NCBI GenBank assembly: GCA_037178675.1
Contig: JAYMGJ010000167.1
Coordinates: 41,818-105,817, forward strand
Source: Scleroderma bovista
Lineage: Eukaryota; Basidiomycota; Agaricomycetes; Boletales; Sclerodermataceae
Reading direction: 5' to 3'
DNA length: 64,000 bases
Positions 11,615 through 24,146 of the stretch are shown here, in pieces. Within the stretch, counting starts at the first letter, position 1, and each line of letters begins with the position of its first letter. The translations under genes were made by a program, and so were the position numbers. The notes under the pieces are model-generated. The model saw only the letters and a list, made by a program, of their open reading frames with translations, was not told the origin of the DNA and searched no databases.

Positions 11615-13902
11615 CTAATCGACCATCAAGCGCTCAGTCAGCAGGCCTTCACCATACGCCATACTCTCGAAGATGACTTGTCTCCAGATACTGTTCACGA
11701 ATTCGTGTGCCTCTTCCTCCAGGACCTGCGTGCATGGAGCAGTCAGTGGAAACGCGCACGGGAAGGAATAGGTGGACGGGCATACCGGTTCGAGTCCCTC
11801 GACCAGCTTTTGGGGTGCCTTGTGGTCTTTGAGATGCTCGACGACAAACATGATCAGATCATCATCTTCGAGTTCACCCAGATACTTGACCATCTGGCGC
11901 TTAACAAGCGGTTCGAACTTCCTGTCTATCATGCTCTGCACGACAACAGATGGTGAGCAAATGCCGGGTCAATCCGGAATGAATCACGCACATCGTTGAG
12001 ACCGTCCCATCGCACTTTAGCCTTGAACAGCGACTCCTTGTCGTGTGGAACGGATTGTTTGATCACTTCCAAGCGCTCCTTTGCCTTTTCGCCTTCTGCA
12101 GGGCCAAAATCGAGCTTGACAAGCGGTGCCTTGCGCTTCTTGATGCCCTCGTCTTCCTCCTCTTCTTGCCCGAACACGGCTGTCTTTGTGTCTTTGGCCG
12201 CGGGCTCGGCACGCGTTGGCGCAGGGTTGAGCAACACGTTGAGCTTGACAGGCGCACCATCGTCCAGGAGCATGCCCGCTTTGCGCTGCTCCTCGGCGAG
12301 CGCTTGCATGTCCTCCATTTGGCGGGCGAGAAACTTCTCGGATTCGATCCGTAGGTTCTCCGCCTCACGGTCTTCGTATCCACGGGACTCAGAATCTGCT
12401 GCTTCCTCCTGGGTAACTCTGCGCACGCGGGCTTGCCTCCACCGGACCCTAGCAGTGGCATTATGCCATGGCAACCACGAGAGATAGGCGCGGGTATACA
12501 TACCTGTCGACGTAGAACAACTCGTCACTCTCGTCGTCGTCCCAGACGTCTAACCGAGCCTGCATTTCTACTCGATCTCGTTCCTCTGCCTCTCTGATAG
12601 CAGTCTGTCGTGCTATTGCCCGTTCGAGGGCTGCGATACGAGCTCGCTCTCGAGGCTCGTACCGACGCTCTCGCTGAAAAAGGTGAGCGGGTTTGCAGTT
12701 TAGCATCGTCACGGAGAGGTGCTTGGAATGGATGAAAAAGTGCGCGAAAGACTCACGTCTTTGAAGGAGAGCTCCTCGTCCCGCCGCCTCGCTTCTCTCC
12801 GCTCCCTCTCCAGTTCCTCGTCTGACTTTGGCCCTCCAATCAATGCACCCGTCGCCACTGCCGAGTCCTCTGCCTTAACAAATCCAACTGCTTTGTTATA
12901 GTTTTGAGGACCTTTTGCTTGCGCCTGTTGACCCTTTCCAGCGGGCGATGGAGAAGGTTGCTGTTGCTGTTGCTGCGGCTTACCCCACTCCCTCGTCTTG
13001 GGTCCGCTTGGTGTGGTAGACGACAGTATATGCGGTATGCTCTCCCGGACTTCTCTTACTTTTTCGCGTTCTCGCTTTGCAGCGCGCTCGCGGAACTGAG
13101 CGATCTCGGAGATGACGAGGCCGCGCTGGCCTTCGGGCAGATCAGCTTCTTGGAGGTCGTGCAGGTGGGGTGGGATGACGTAGCGTTCTTTGTCGATCAG
13201 GCCGCGGTTGGCGGCGTCTTGTGAAGAGCGAGTGATTTCCTCTACAAAAGAATTGATTTTGTGGCGCGCCTGTTGTACCATGGCCTCTTCCGCCTGTCAC
13301 ACGATCAGTATACGAAAGTGTGGAGTGGAATGAAACGTACATCCGTCTTCATTTTCTGCGCTGAGTAAGCATCGAGGAAGAGCTTCGTCTTTTCGTCGGC
13401 TTTGATCTGTTGCAAGGGGTGACGACGTAGGCTTGAAAGGGATCAGTCATGATTGGGGAGGACGCACCAATAATTTTTTGTTTGCGCATCCATCCTCGAG
13501 CGCTGGGAGCTCCACACCCTGGAGCAGCGTCATACATCTGAGCGCCGAGTCTGGGTCTTCGAATTCTACGAAACCAAACCCCTGTGGCTTGTTAGCGGGT
13601 GTGATGAGTCGTTTGAATGCCTTCATTGGCCCACATGCCTGGGTACGGGGTTGAGCAAATCAGATTAGAAGCAAAACAGGCAAGTTACTCACGCCGAGTA
13701 GTTTGTTGAGAAAGTCGTCCGTGATACCACCTGATATCGACCCGACGAAGAGGTTTGTCTGTTTGTGAGTCGGGGGTGCCATTGCAAATGGCTGATGGAG
13801 CATTTGCTGCTGCTGTGCGAGAGCCGACATTGAGGGTCCCTGGCCATACGATGGCAAAGGTGGACGCAGACCAAGTCCTAGCCGATTTGGCACAGGCTGC
13901 AT
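11615..13902 (-). CDS. RBM25-like splicing factor (RRM, RE/RD-rich, PWI)
   Basis: Nuclear RNA-binding protein of the RBM25/Snu71 group, which acts with U1 snRNP in splice-site choice. The first exon has the RRM with RNP2 NLFVGSI. The next gives RNP1 QGFGFVEFED near 13565. The middle (13280-12000) is charged and coiled: runs of Arg/Glu, a poly-Gln run near 12960, ESRGYEDREAENLRIESEKF, then an acidic EEEEDEGIKKRK segment. The last exons (about 11941-11615) form a PWI domain with DRKFEPLVKRQMVKYLGELEDDDLIMFVVEHLKDH, ending near ESMAYGEGLLTERLMVD. The start chosen is the ATG at 13902; an earlier exon further upstream is possible because an open frame preceded by an AG acceptor continues past it. 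Exons are joined by short GT-AG introns. Confidence 0.85.
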
Positions 13903-14093
13903 GTTCAATGTTGACTGGGTTAGTTGGATGAGGTTATTCTGTGTAGGTTAGCATATACAACGAGCTCTGTCTGCGGCTGAGACACCCACAAGAGAGATAA
14001 AATAAAAATCAAGTGTGAAAGCAAAGACGCAAGTGAAGACGCCAAACGCCTTCGCGGATTTCCCACGACAACACCTTCGTCTGCAACGACGAC
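13903..14093. promoter_or_regulatory. shared 5' region of divergent RBM25-like and CCDC25-like genes
   Basis: At most 190 bp separate two divergent starts. If the minus gene has an extra 5' exon the gap is smaller. The region must hold both promoters. No clear TATA box is assigned. Confidence 0.45.
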
Positions 14094-15073
14094 ATGGTTC
14101 TCTTCTTCTCCTCGACCGGTAAGGCATTGAAGAGTGCGACTGAAACTCGCTCATGAGAAGTCTACTGTAGCTACTAAGCCACCCGTGACCATCTATATGG
14201 GCAAGGACAAGGTCGAAAGTAGGTGATCCTTAGGAATGGACACGAAATGCTCATTGGAACAGATCAGACGAGGACCTGATCAAATATGCATGGCCCCAGG
14301 ATGTGTGGTTCCACGTCGACAAGTTGTCGTCTGCACACGTATATCTGCGTATGCCAGAGGGCATGGAATGGGAGACCATCCCACAGGCACTTCTCGTCGA
14401 CTGTGCTCAACTCGTCAAGGCCAATTCTATCGAGGGTGCGTGGCTTGCATCGGACATGTGATGCACGTTCACACATTTCATAGGAAATAAGAAAGACAAT
14501 ATCACAGTCATATATACCCCTGCTGGCAACTTGAAGGTATGGATGATACACCTGATGTCGGATAAGTGGTGAACCTCCTCGAAGAAACAAGGAGACATGG
14601 CAATTGGCCAGGTGGCTTTCCACAGCGACAAGACGGTTTGTGCTTTGGATCTCTTGTCATCCGTGTCTTATCCGTTTTGCGATACAGGTCAAGAGAGGTG
14701 CATCTGCATGTATAATTCCCTGTACTAATAGCTGAGCGCTTCTTAGTACACATCGCGAAGAGAGAGAACCCCATTGTAAATCGTCTGAACAAGACCAAGG
14801 TCGAAAAACAAGTCGATCATGAGCAAGAGCGCATCGAGCGCATCAAGAAAGAGAACGCAGAGAAACGGACCATTGCCGCTCAGAAGGTGCTTGTGCATTT
14901 CTTGAATCGGTTCCATGTGCTTACATTCATTACAGCAAAAGGAAGAAGCTGAGTTGGCACAACAAAGAGCAGCGGAAAAGGCTGCGCGATCATACGACTT
15001 GTTGTTCGATGTAGAGGAGGACGAGGATGCACCCAAGTTGACTGGCAAAGCCATCGAAGAGGATTTCATGTAG
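14094..15073 (+). CDS. CCDC25-like protein (NFACT-R domain)
   Basis: Orthologue of coiled-coil domain protein 25. Exon 1 (14094-14118) is only 25 bp and encodes MVLFFSST; exon 2 (14171-14218) gives [13 protein letters not shown]; exon 3 starts at 14268 and reads [20 protein letters not shown] followed by SSAHVYLR. These match the animal protein closely, including the split of the Asn codon by the intron, and the intron before exon 3 fits only with the acceptor at 14266-14267. Later exons give [24 protein letters not shown], a Lys/Glu-rich coiled coil (about 14780-14990) and the C-terminal [14 protein letters not shown]. The domain is shared with the tRNA- or RNA-binding part of NEMF/Rqc2. Function in fungi is not established. 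Confidence 0.9.
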
Positions 15074-15200
15074 TAGTTACCTATTATGGCCAATAGCCCC
15101 TGTGTCCAAATACTACAGATGGAAAAAAATCTTCCAATCAGAGTAGCAAAAGGCAGCCAACCGCAAAATTTACAGGCGTCGCGAGCTCAACGAGTTTGCC

Positions 15201-17452
15201 ATGAGCATCCGATTCGCTGCTCCACCTCCCGTCGATAACACTGACGACGATGACAAGCTGTCGCAGTCCACGGGATCCAACTCGGATGATTACCCAGAGG
15301 AAGATAACAACTTTGACGACTGGGTGTCCGATCAGGAACTCAGTCGCCCTTGTCAGTCCTTGTTCGAGGACAGGAGTTTCCCCACTGCGGACGCCGCATT
15401 GAACTACGACGAGTCTGTGCATGCGTTTAGCCTGACGGAAACGTGCACAAAACTGAGTGGGTGCTTGCTTGATATGCTAATCCTTGGAGAAACTGACTGC
15501 TTCTATTACATGTTTCAGACCTGGACCTGCATAAACGGATTCGATTGATCAATTTCATTCGCAAACATGTGTGTCGACGACATTTTATATTTTACTACAA
15601 TTATCACACTCGTTTTTATCACGCAGAAACCAACCTCGACCGATGTCAGCAATTTAACAGGGAAAGAGTCCTTTTTCTCCTCAGACGAGTACCTCATACC
15701 CGTGATCGAGGATGATCCACTACTCCGTGTGTTCAGATCTGCTTACTGCGCTATCCGTTATCTAACGGACCGTTTCTTTTTAGAATTGGATCTCGGTGAT
15801 TGGTCCGATGATGAGGATCCGCCTTTTTCAGTCGCTGCTGCTACTAGCAGCAGGTTTTCTGAAGAACCTGTTGATCTTGCCAGCGCCATCCGCCGGATCC
15901 GTGTCCTCGAACAGAAGCTTTCGCATGCACAGAGAGCGCTCGTCGACTATCGCACCATCATTGCACAAAAGGTCGACATCGAAAGCCTCGCTGGGATCGC
16001 CACTGAACCAGGGCCTTCGACAAAGGAGGCCTTACGCGACGATGATTCGCACTACTTCCAGAGCTATGGCGAAATTGGTACGGAACATTGACTCTTTTCG
16101 TTGGACGTACGCTGAACTCTCGTACTCAGAGATCCACGCTGTGATGATCCAGGACAGAGTCCGGACGGCTTCGTACGCGTCGTTCATCCTGAAGAACCCG
16201 CTTCTGTTCAAGGACGCCACCGTCCTCGATGTTGGATGCGGGACGGGGATACTTTCTTTGTTCGCGGCCAAGTCAGGCGCACGGAAAGTGTATGCCGTGG
16301 ACGCGAGCGATATTGCAGAAAAGGCCGAGAAGATCGTACGCGCGAACGGTCTGGAGGATATTATCACGTGTGTCACATTTTTTTGTTCTTGGGGGCTTAC
16401 TGATAGTGATTGAATCTGCGCAGTGTCATACGCGGGAAGGTGGAGGAGATCAGTCTTCCAGACGGCGTAACCCACGTCGACATTATCATTTCCGAATGGA
16501 TGGGCTATGGACTCTTGTACGAATCCATGCTCGACTCTGTCCTGAACGCGCGTGATCGATTCTTGTCACCCAACGGGGGCGTCATGGCGCCTAGCCAGTG
16601 CCGAATGAACCTCGTACTGTGCGAAGCAAATGAACTTTATAAGGAACGAATTGAATTCTGGAGCGATGTCCACGGTGCGTAGAATATCGCTTTGTGGCGG
16701 CGGATTTCCGTGTGCTTACCCTAACATTAGGTTTCGATCTATCGGAGATGGAGAATGATGTATATAAAGATACTATTGTTGATGTCGTACCTGCCGAATC
16801 TGCCGTTAGCGATCCCTGTATCATCAAGGTAACCTATTTACTCACATGTGTCAGCAGATGACACGGAACTGACCCTGAACTCCCGTGTGCACAGGACCTG
16901 TACCTTGGTACGATAGCCCCCCGCCAACTTGACTTCAAGTCCCCCTTCACACTCACCTGCACATCTCCCAAACGAATCAAGATCCACGCATTTGTGCTTT
17001 ACTTTGATACCTTCTTTACGACGACGGGAGCATCGCTGGATCCGTCGATTCCCGCAACGATAATCAAGGAGGGTGATGCTATACTAGCAGAAGTCTGGCC
17101 TGTCGGCGGAAAGCCCATGCCAAAGCGCCGTGCGAGCTTGGGTGCAGGACTCAAGGGAAATAGGGTAACCAGTTTCAGCACGGGACCACTCAGCCATCCA
17201 ACGCATTGGAAACAGACGGTGTTCTTCTTGCGCGAGCCTATCACGGCGGAAGAGGGTGCGTTTGTTTTTTGTCTGTGTATCTAGGACCCGAGTTAATGGT
17301 TCCATGCAGGTACTGTTGTGTCGGGAATGTTTTCATGTAAGAAGAACGATGGGAACTCGAGGGAGCTCGATGTCGAGATTCACTACTCGGTCACGCGGGC
17401 AGGAGAGGAATCTGCGGGTGAGACTATTGTACAGATATATACGGTGAGCTAG
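15201..17452 (+). CDS. protein arginine N-methyltransferase 3
   Basis: Transfers methyl groups from S-adenosylmethionine to arginine; PRMT3 orthologues act on ribosomal protein S2 in the cytoplasm. The N terminus is acidic, followed by [20 protein letters not shown], the zinc-finger region in the reduced form found in many fungi, then a coiled coil (about 15860-16000). The catalytic part has SAM motif [21 protein letters not shown] at 16223-16280, the double-E loop [14 protein letters not shown] near 16500 and the THW loop [11 protein letters not shown] near 17200. About eight exons; examples of verified joins are at 16371 ([12 protein letters not shown]) and 17254 ([10 protein letters not shown]). 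The stop is TAG at 17450-17452. Length and order of parts fit a complete gene. Confidence 0.92.
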
Positions 17453-17873
17453 AGGCGAAAAGACTGGACGGGGTGCCAGACGAGGCGCAAAGCTTTCGAC
17501 CTTGTGGGTGAATAACAAGACTAGGTAAATCACAGAAAGCCACGGACTGAGCTCGTAAGCAGCCGCTATCAGAAGACTTGTCCTTCCAACGCGAACATAT
17601 TTCACCTGGCTGTCCAAGCTGGCATACCCGAATATACTTAAACTTTCCCGCTATCCACCTATGACATCAAGCCATCATTTCCTCTTTCCATAAAAAAAGC
17701 ATCTAATAACATTAGGAACAGCGTAGATTGTTTCTGAACAACCAGATTAACCTGCTTCGCCCCGCCGAGCCAGGCGTACTTCGGAAGGCTGGCGGTGCGT
17801 CCATTCAATGTGACAGGTCTTCCACCCTTGCAATTCCAATTCTACCGCATTCCTGATTTGTCGACATAGGGGT
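17453..17873. other. convergent 3' regions of PRMT3 and glutathione synthetase
   Basis: Two genes end towards each other here. No gene of its own is supported. Confidence 0.5.
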
Positions 17874-19700
17874 TTACCCATCCACAAGGACCACGGAATC
17901 CAGCACCGAGAACCCAGCAGCAACACCCCCTTCGTCACTTTCTATCCCCTTCGTCCTCACCAGCCACCCTACATCTCCACGTTCGCGCACGCCCGTCTCT
18001 CGTGAGAACAGTGACCAGCCAAAAATTCCTAGTTCAGAGACAGTCTCAGCACGGACAGTCTTTCTTACTTTGCCATCTCCGTTCGACTCTGGTCCGGTCG
18101 TTCCGGCGCGAACGAGGTAAGATCCGATGCCACGTGGTGGTACAATCAATTCCATTGTAATCCACGCCGCCCGCTCTTGCTCAGGAAGCGTCTCCAAAAA
18201 TGTTGGTATATCATGCTTGTATACGTTATTCCCTCCGCCCTCGCGCTGGGGCTTGAGAACGAGGGAGCTGGCCAGGTCCCGGGCCAGCGTTGTCCCTCTC
18301 GGCTCGTTTGCACTCAGGCTCCGTGACGTACCAGAATTGGAGAGGGGAATGGATGGATTCAAGTCGTCCAGCGACCACATGCGCATCCATGTCTTGCGCA
18401 GCTCCTTGGCATCAGTTTCGCCCACGAACTGCTCCACTACTCCCGGATGGCTGAGAAACTCTTGTACTTTCTTGCCGCCTGCGAGTTGGAGGGGGATTGT
18501 CGGACACTTGATTGCGCGACTGCGTTCAATAGTGAATCGTGTTGCGTAGTGCGTAGGGGTGGGGTAGTCCGACGGGGTGTAGCCTGCCCGGAAATAGACT
18601 GTAGATATCTCAATGTCCGATGCGGACCCTGAAGTTGAAAGCGTTGGATGGATAGATATTCGGAGGGCGCGAGTTATAGGGTCGAGTGTGGCGGAAGTGG
18701 TGAGCTCCTCGAATGTCTGGCGGAGTACACGGATTTCGTGTCTAATTTCGACAATAGGGGCTGCATAAGCATGTGTGCTGCCATGCAATACGGAAGATTT
18801 ACGTTTGTAAAAGCTCATACTCCAACCATCGCTGGTCAAAGACGTTGCGCTCGTTCTGTTGTACCACGAATAGAATGTATGCGCTTTGTTAAAGCCAAAT
18901 TAAGATTGGAATGCTAAAGGCAAGGGAAAGGTTACCCAGGAACACCGTATGCCTTGTGTGCTTCTGCGAGGCCTTCAGCTAATCTCTTGGTGGTATCATT
19001 GGCAGGAAAATTCTCAGATTTGAGATATGATGAAATGCCATAATAATTGGTGAGAGCGTGGAGGTATCTGTAAGAGTATCATCAAACGAAACGGACCATT
19101 CCAGGGCAATATTTTACCTATGCATTGCAGCTGCCCGTTCGGACAGAGGTCCAAAAGAAGAAGATATGGTGTTGAACTCTACCTGCTTGATGGAAAGCTT
19201 TCCATCCTCCTCGCCAGCGTGTAGTAAATAGTCCGATCTGAAAAGGCCAAGATGGAGAGGCTGTAAAGACCACCTGGTCAGTCACCAACGTGAGCTTCCG
19301 GAGAGGCGGGAGTCAGTACCTGCACAACCCCCTCATCTCGGATATCTTTCCAGCCTCTCCAGAGTCTCCCCGTAAACTCATCCACCTTTCCGACACCTTC
19401 TACTGCACCCATCACCTTGTCTAAAAAATAATCGTCCATTGCAATATGCGAATACAAAGTATTATACACAGATTGAAGCTGCTGAACATAGACAAAGAGC
19501 GAGCGCGGGACTGGTGAGGGAAGTAAAGATATGGGTGCATGGATAGCGGATGACGGTGAAGGCGGCTGCATTGTGCCAGGCGGAAGATATGTCAGCCCAT
19601 TAAATAAAGTGTACGTCGTTCCATGCAGCGTGAGCGACTCAATCTGATCGCCGGTCAATGTAGGTGGCCATCGGGAAAAGTCGAAGGTGGTCGAACTCAT
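17874..19700 (-). CDS. glutathione synthetase
   Basis: ATP-dependent ligation of glycine to gamma-glutamylcysteine, last step of glutathione synthesis, in the cytosol. Exon 1 is 19700-19320 (127 codons exactly), starting at MSSTTFDFSRW; the ORF extends upstream only by non-ATG codons. Exon 2 starts at 19260 and has KQVEFNTISSSFGPLSERAA, a substrate-binding signature. The fourth exon gives QQNERNVFDQRWLEYELLQT, then a short intron leads to PIVEIRHEIRV. The long last exon holds ERSRAIKCPTIPLQLAG, the ATP-grasp glycine-rich loop VLKPQREGGGNNVY and VSELGIFGWSLF, all diagnostic of the eukaryotic enzyme. Five exons in total. It diverges from the HIT gene across 158 bp. Confidence 0.95.
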
Positions 19701-19858
19701 CGCGGGCGGTGGTGGCAACGAAAGCTGCGGGACCCGTAATAAGATAAATGCACGTAATCACGATCAATAATCATGTCCTCAGCTTTGTCATAGCGTAGTC
19801 GGCGGTAATCTTAGTTCATTTCATTTCACACACTCCGCCTTGTCCAGCCACTATTATC
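19701..19858. promoter_or_regulatory. bidirectional promoter, glutathione synthetase and HIT gene
   Basis: A 158-bp gap separates two ATG codons on opposite strands. It must contain both promoters. No binding motif is claimed. Confidence 0.5.
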
Positions 19859-20630
19859 ATGGCATCTACTGCAAGGTCAGTACGCAAGACCAACGAGGCA
19901 CTGTTGGAACTGACTACTTGGACAGGTCTCTCGCTAGCTGCATCTTCTGCAAGATCATCAAGGGCTCGTACATTTCCTCCAGTGCACTATGGGTCACCAT
20001 ATACTCACACGTGCTTCCCCACGCTTCCAGGAGAAATCCCCAGCTTCAAGCTTATCGAGACGGAACTCTCGTGAGTGTGCTTCCTGTCCCACACGCACCC
20101 TCTGATGGGTTGTCGATTCAAGCTACTCATTCCTTGATATCGGGCCACTTTCGAGAGGCCATACACTGATTATTCCCAAGGGTGTGCATGCTTATCGCAT
20201 TAGCTAGTACATGACTGACTGACATGCCTCTGTCACAGATCACGCGGTGAAAATGCATGAACTTCCTGACGAGTACCTTGCAGATGCAATGCCTATCGCG
20301 AAACGAATAGCCGCTGCCCAGGGCCTGGAAAACTATAACATCCTGCAGGTTAGTCCATTTACCTGTCTGTTCGATTTGGGACGATTTTAGTCGTCTGCGG
20401 TGCATGCTACTCTGCACTAAAATGACTTTTTTGGCGTGAGATTGATTATATCGACTGTTACGCAGAACAATGGTCGTATCGCCCATCAGGAAGTTGACCA
20501 TGTTCACTTCCACGTTATACCTAAGCCTAGCGCTTCAGACGAAGAGGGACTCGTCATAAAATGGCCAGCAAAGACGGCAGACAAAGACGAGTTGCAAAAG
20601 TTGTGCGAGGAGATTGTTGCCAAACTCTGA
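19859..20630 (+). CDS. HIT-family nucleotide hydrolase (HINT1/Hnt1 type)
   Basis: Small purine nucleoside phosphoramidate hydrolase of the histidine triad family. Five short exons: ATG at 19859 plus 17 bp, then SLASCIFCKIIKGEIPSFKL, DIGPLSRGHTLIIPK, DHAVKMHELPDEYLADAMP and the last with HQEVDHVHFHVIPKP, the HxHxH catalytic triad, at about 20483-20530. The C-terminal segment EEGLVIKWPAK is extended by about 20 residues, as in fungal Hnt1. The second intron appears to start with GC rather than GT (after ATCATCAAGG at about 19962), because a GT donor there does not keep the frame to GEIPSFKL. Otherwise intact. Confidence 0.9.
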
Positions 20631-21440
20631 AAGTTGTGAAGTAGGCCAAGATATCGCAAAGCAGCTAGATTAGGATTAGGGTTGAATCACATCATGTATA
20701 GTGTACAAACTATTGGCTTGAACATAAGCCTACTCAGTGTATAACGTTCTCTGGAATGTTTTGGATCGATAAATGCATCCGACCTGACGTCGAAACAGAA
20801 TGGCTGGAGTACCGGTGAGGCTGCCAACGCGAGTGCTTGAGCGATACCCTATTGGGCCACTGTGCAACAAAGGTACCATCAGTTACGGTATCTGGGAGCA
20901 TGGACACTGCCAGGTGTTTGAGATGGCCGGTTCCCTTGATGCCAAAGTAGGAGTCCCAACATAGCCACCAACAATCTCACTTCATTGGATGAGATAGCAT
21001 AACCATGAGATCCCATGCCTGCCAGAGTTTCCGGTTAGCGACATACATGCCCTGGGGAGTACATGGATCGATCCAAGTAGTAAGGGGTTTGACATGTTGG
21101 GATCATAAATGTGTTTCGTTGAGTTTATTCCTCTATAGGTTAGTCAGTCCACCAATCGGATCAAGGAAATGGCAGGTACAAGGAACATGGGTCAGCGGAA
21201 AGATTCCATCATTGTACGGCCCTGCCCGACTCAGAGGAACAGAAATAGACTATAGCCTGTACACAGGCCTGCCACGTTCACGGGTTTCTGGGCACCAGGT
21301 ACGACGACTCTAAATGACACGAATGACACAGCGTAAGACGCATGCATATAAAATGACCAGAAGAACATCTGGAAGAATCCATCAAAGTCAGAGTCAGACA
21401 ACCCTTGAACGTACCTGAGGTTCATCCATTGAGACCAACA
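20631..21440. other. gene-free stretch
   Basis: 3' flank of the HIT gene followed by sequence with no supported coding region. ORFs at 21005-21313 have no family features. Confidence 0.4.
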
Positions 21441-21593
21441 ATGCGCCTTTCTCTGTTGCTCCTATTTTTCATCACACCTTTGGTCACTATTGAAGTTGCT
21501 GGCACCCCCATTCAGGCCGAGCGTGCGTCTCCGACATGTGCCACGATCCCCATTGAACGCGACGGTGTGCGGCAGGACGGCTGTGAATGGTAA
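21441..21593 (+). CDS. possible small secreted peptide
   Basis: A 50-residue ORF starting MRLSLLLLFFITPLVTIEVA, a strong signal peptide with a likely cleavage after VAG, followed by about 30 polar residues with two cysteines. The upstream in-frame stretch from 21405 is not needed. It may be spliced further, since GT follows the last codon closely (gaatgGTAAGG at 21588-21594), which would remove the TAA stop. I do not recognise it. The case rests only on the signal peptide and good splice context. Confidence 0.35.
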   Translation: MRLSLLLLFFITPLVTIEVAGTPIQAERASPTCATIPIERDGVRQDGCEW

Positions 21594-22599
21594 GGAATCA
21601 GAAAAAAAATGACTGAAAAAGTCTGATGTTATTCTGTAACATTAGGATTCCTTGATACATCCCGCCAGGATGTCATTGACGTGACCGTCTTCATCATTTC
21701 ACGTACTGATACTGGTCCTAATTTTTAATATCTGAGTCATGCCACCTGTAAACGAGACACTTCTGCGGTCCTCTTGTTTGTTAAGATAGTAGGTGGTAAC
21801 TATCGGCGCTGCAGAGGGTGAGGATTAGCATGAGACTACTCGAACATAGAGAGGCTGGAGGGCGTCGAGGATGAAGATATTATTCTTTTGTGTATGTAAG
21901 CCACTACGATATATTATACAAGCTGTTCTTCAGAGGCACGATCCGATTCTGGTGAGGGTCGTCGCTGACCACGCAGGCCAGATATATCCCTCAACTTCGA
22001 CTTCTTCTTGGGGCGGCCACGGTGCATTGCCACTGTCTTTGTCTTCAACCCACTGGTATCCCACTTTTTTTTCACTACACTAAGCGAGTCTCAGCCCTGG
22101 ATGTGACCGGAAACTAATCCATGTTAGTGAAAGGAGTCTATTCCGCATTTTTTTTGTATTTTTAGCTATTTTTTTTCGGGACCGCCAAAATTTGGGGAGG
22201 ATCCAAGGGACATTTGAGGGAAATCTGTGATGGAATGCTGTGTGTTCAGTCACATGGTAGTCCGTTCTCGTTAGAGGATTTCTTAGGTCAGGCCCCTGGA
22301 AGCTCCCCCATATGTTCAGCCCCTCCAACCCCCCTGGGTGACCCTCAAATCCGCAATATTTTGGGGGTCAAATCCGCAATTTAGGCTGAACGTCACCGTA
22401 TGACTAAGCAAGAATGTGTGACAAATTTGATTATGTAATAGGGGTATGTTTACATTTTTTTTTTTCCACCAGGTTTCTTGCTGGCGAAGAGAATGTGAAG
22501 ACTTTGCACTATTGGCTGTGAATGGTCTCTGTCCAAGGTGGTATAGTACCTGGCCAGCAGGCAAATGAGTATCATGCAATTCATACTGAGCCTACTAGG
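21594..22599. other. AT-rich, no supported gene
   Basis: Scattered homopolymer runs, ORFs below 90 codons without motifs. If the peptide at 21441 is spliced, its next exon would lie in the first 100 bases. Confidence 0.4.
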
Positions 22600-22889
22600 C
22601 ATTGAGTCACAACCTGTTTGGAATCTGTGAGGTCATGACTGCATCTGTAAGTTTGTGTACTTTGGTGAGTCTCACTACTACCACCTTCTCTACTGCTACC
22701 CTCATGCTTATTATGACAACAATGCACACAGCTACTGCATGCATGTCAAACCATTGTTGCAACTGGTGGTACAATGATGTCAGTCAGCATTACCACCATG
22801 CGACAACAATGTCACCATTACAAACACCCATGCAGCCAGTGCCACGATGACATTATTACAACTGCCGTGCAACTGGCAGCACAACAGTA

Positions 22890-23790
22890 TTGAAGGCAGT
22901 CAAATGTTGTGTGTGGTGTACTGTTGCATGTTTTTGATATGTTTTCAAAGTCTCCGCATTTTTGCGGACACTTTCCCATGCCCTTGGTATGTTTATTTCA
23001 TTTCCACAGCTCCATCCCCTTGGCCTGTGACCTTGGGGATGTATACCCAACTGCTATATACTATTACAAAGCTCTCTAGATAGTCAGAGTAGCAATACTT
23101 ACTCTGAGAACAGACATACCTCCTATTTCCACAATATTGATGTTGCTTCTCTTGGTCTTCCTTGGAGCACTCAGTCCCCCATTCCATGACATATTATATT
23201 GGTTATAGTATAGTACAACCCATTTAAACCATCACTGGGCCACCAATACCAATGATAAGTACAGTATATAGTGACATACCTGGAGGAGAAGAATATGGTA
23301 CAGCTTCTCAGGGGCTTTACTCTGGTCAATGAGCTTTGCACATGTCTTAGGTACATATTAGACCTTGAAGGGGATGTACTTTTCAAGTCTCTATGCTGAA
23401 TGTATCAAAAATGCGAACACTTCTTGTGATTTTACCCCTAAATTCTTTTGCAGCTATTTAGAGCCCATTGGTTACTCACTGGATGGTCCAGTGACAGTCT
23501 ATACATCTAATATTGTCCCCCTCACCATGTCCCATGATATCTACAGCCCAAGATGCCCTAGAAACAATTTTTTTCACTGTAATACAGGCAGGAAGTGATG
23601 ATGTCACTGCACTTGAAGCACCCCATCCCATCCAATGAGCTTTGGATATGTTGTAGCCACATATATACCCTTGAAGGGGACACACTTACCAGATAGATAT
23701 GTCCAATATATCAAAAATTCATTCACTTTTTTTGTTTTTTCCCTATAGCACACTTTCCAGCCATTCATTGCCCTCAGTACACTCAACAGG
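22890..23790. repeat. dispersed repeat, family X, copy 1
   Basis: Shares ordered blocks with 62090-62830: 'tctccgcattttt(g)', 'ttttcccacgcc'-like, 'ctggaggag/atcatac', and 'gaatgtatcaaaaatgcgaaca'. The last block and its preceding 'accttgaaggggatgtac' occur twice here, at about 23355-23440 and 23640-23735, so the copy has an internal tandem duplication. No transposase is visible. It looks like a non-autonomous DNA element of unknown type. Confidence 0.5.
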
Positions 23791-23861
23791 GCACTAAATC
23801 ATTGTCTAATACTGTTGAAGCAATACCTATATATGTAGAGGAACTGCTACTCCAACTCACC

Positions 23862-24100
23862 TGTTGGGTGGAGTGCACAACCTGAGATGGTAGCGGTAGC
23901 TGGTCAAGAGCTGTTATATTATATAAGCGATGGACACTGTTTATATACAACAAATAGTGTGACACGTGACTGTGACATGTGACATGTGACATGTAACATC
24001 TACTCTAAAGAGGACTATTACTAAGTCTACACTAATATGGGTCGCAGTCTTGTGCGCACTTCATTGACGGTTTATGCCGGGTGCATGTGCGACTTCAACA
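23862..24100 (-). mobile_element. LTR of the main copia element (LTR-1)
   Basis: On the minus strand it starts TGTTGAAGTCGCAC just after the polypurine tract AGCAAGGGGGAG and ends CCACCCAACA, 239 bp, with TGTTG/CAACA inverted ends. A CATGTGACA-rich stretch, a TATA-like box and the promoter-like ATATAAGC are inside. It is the 3' LTR of the fragment at 24147-25292. A partial copy lies at 38992-39133. Confidence 0.75.
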
Positions 24101-24146
24101 CTCCCCCTTGCTGTGCTGCATGTAGAGCACTTCAGCGAATAAGGTG

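Noticed and set aside
11996..12487. Plus-strand ORF rich in Ser and Arg
   Set aside because: Antisense to the RBM25-like gene.
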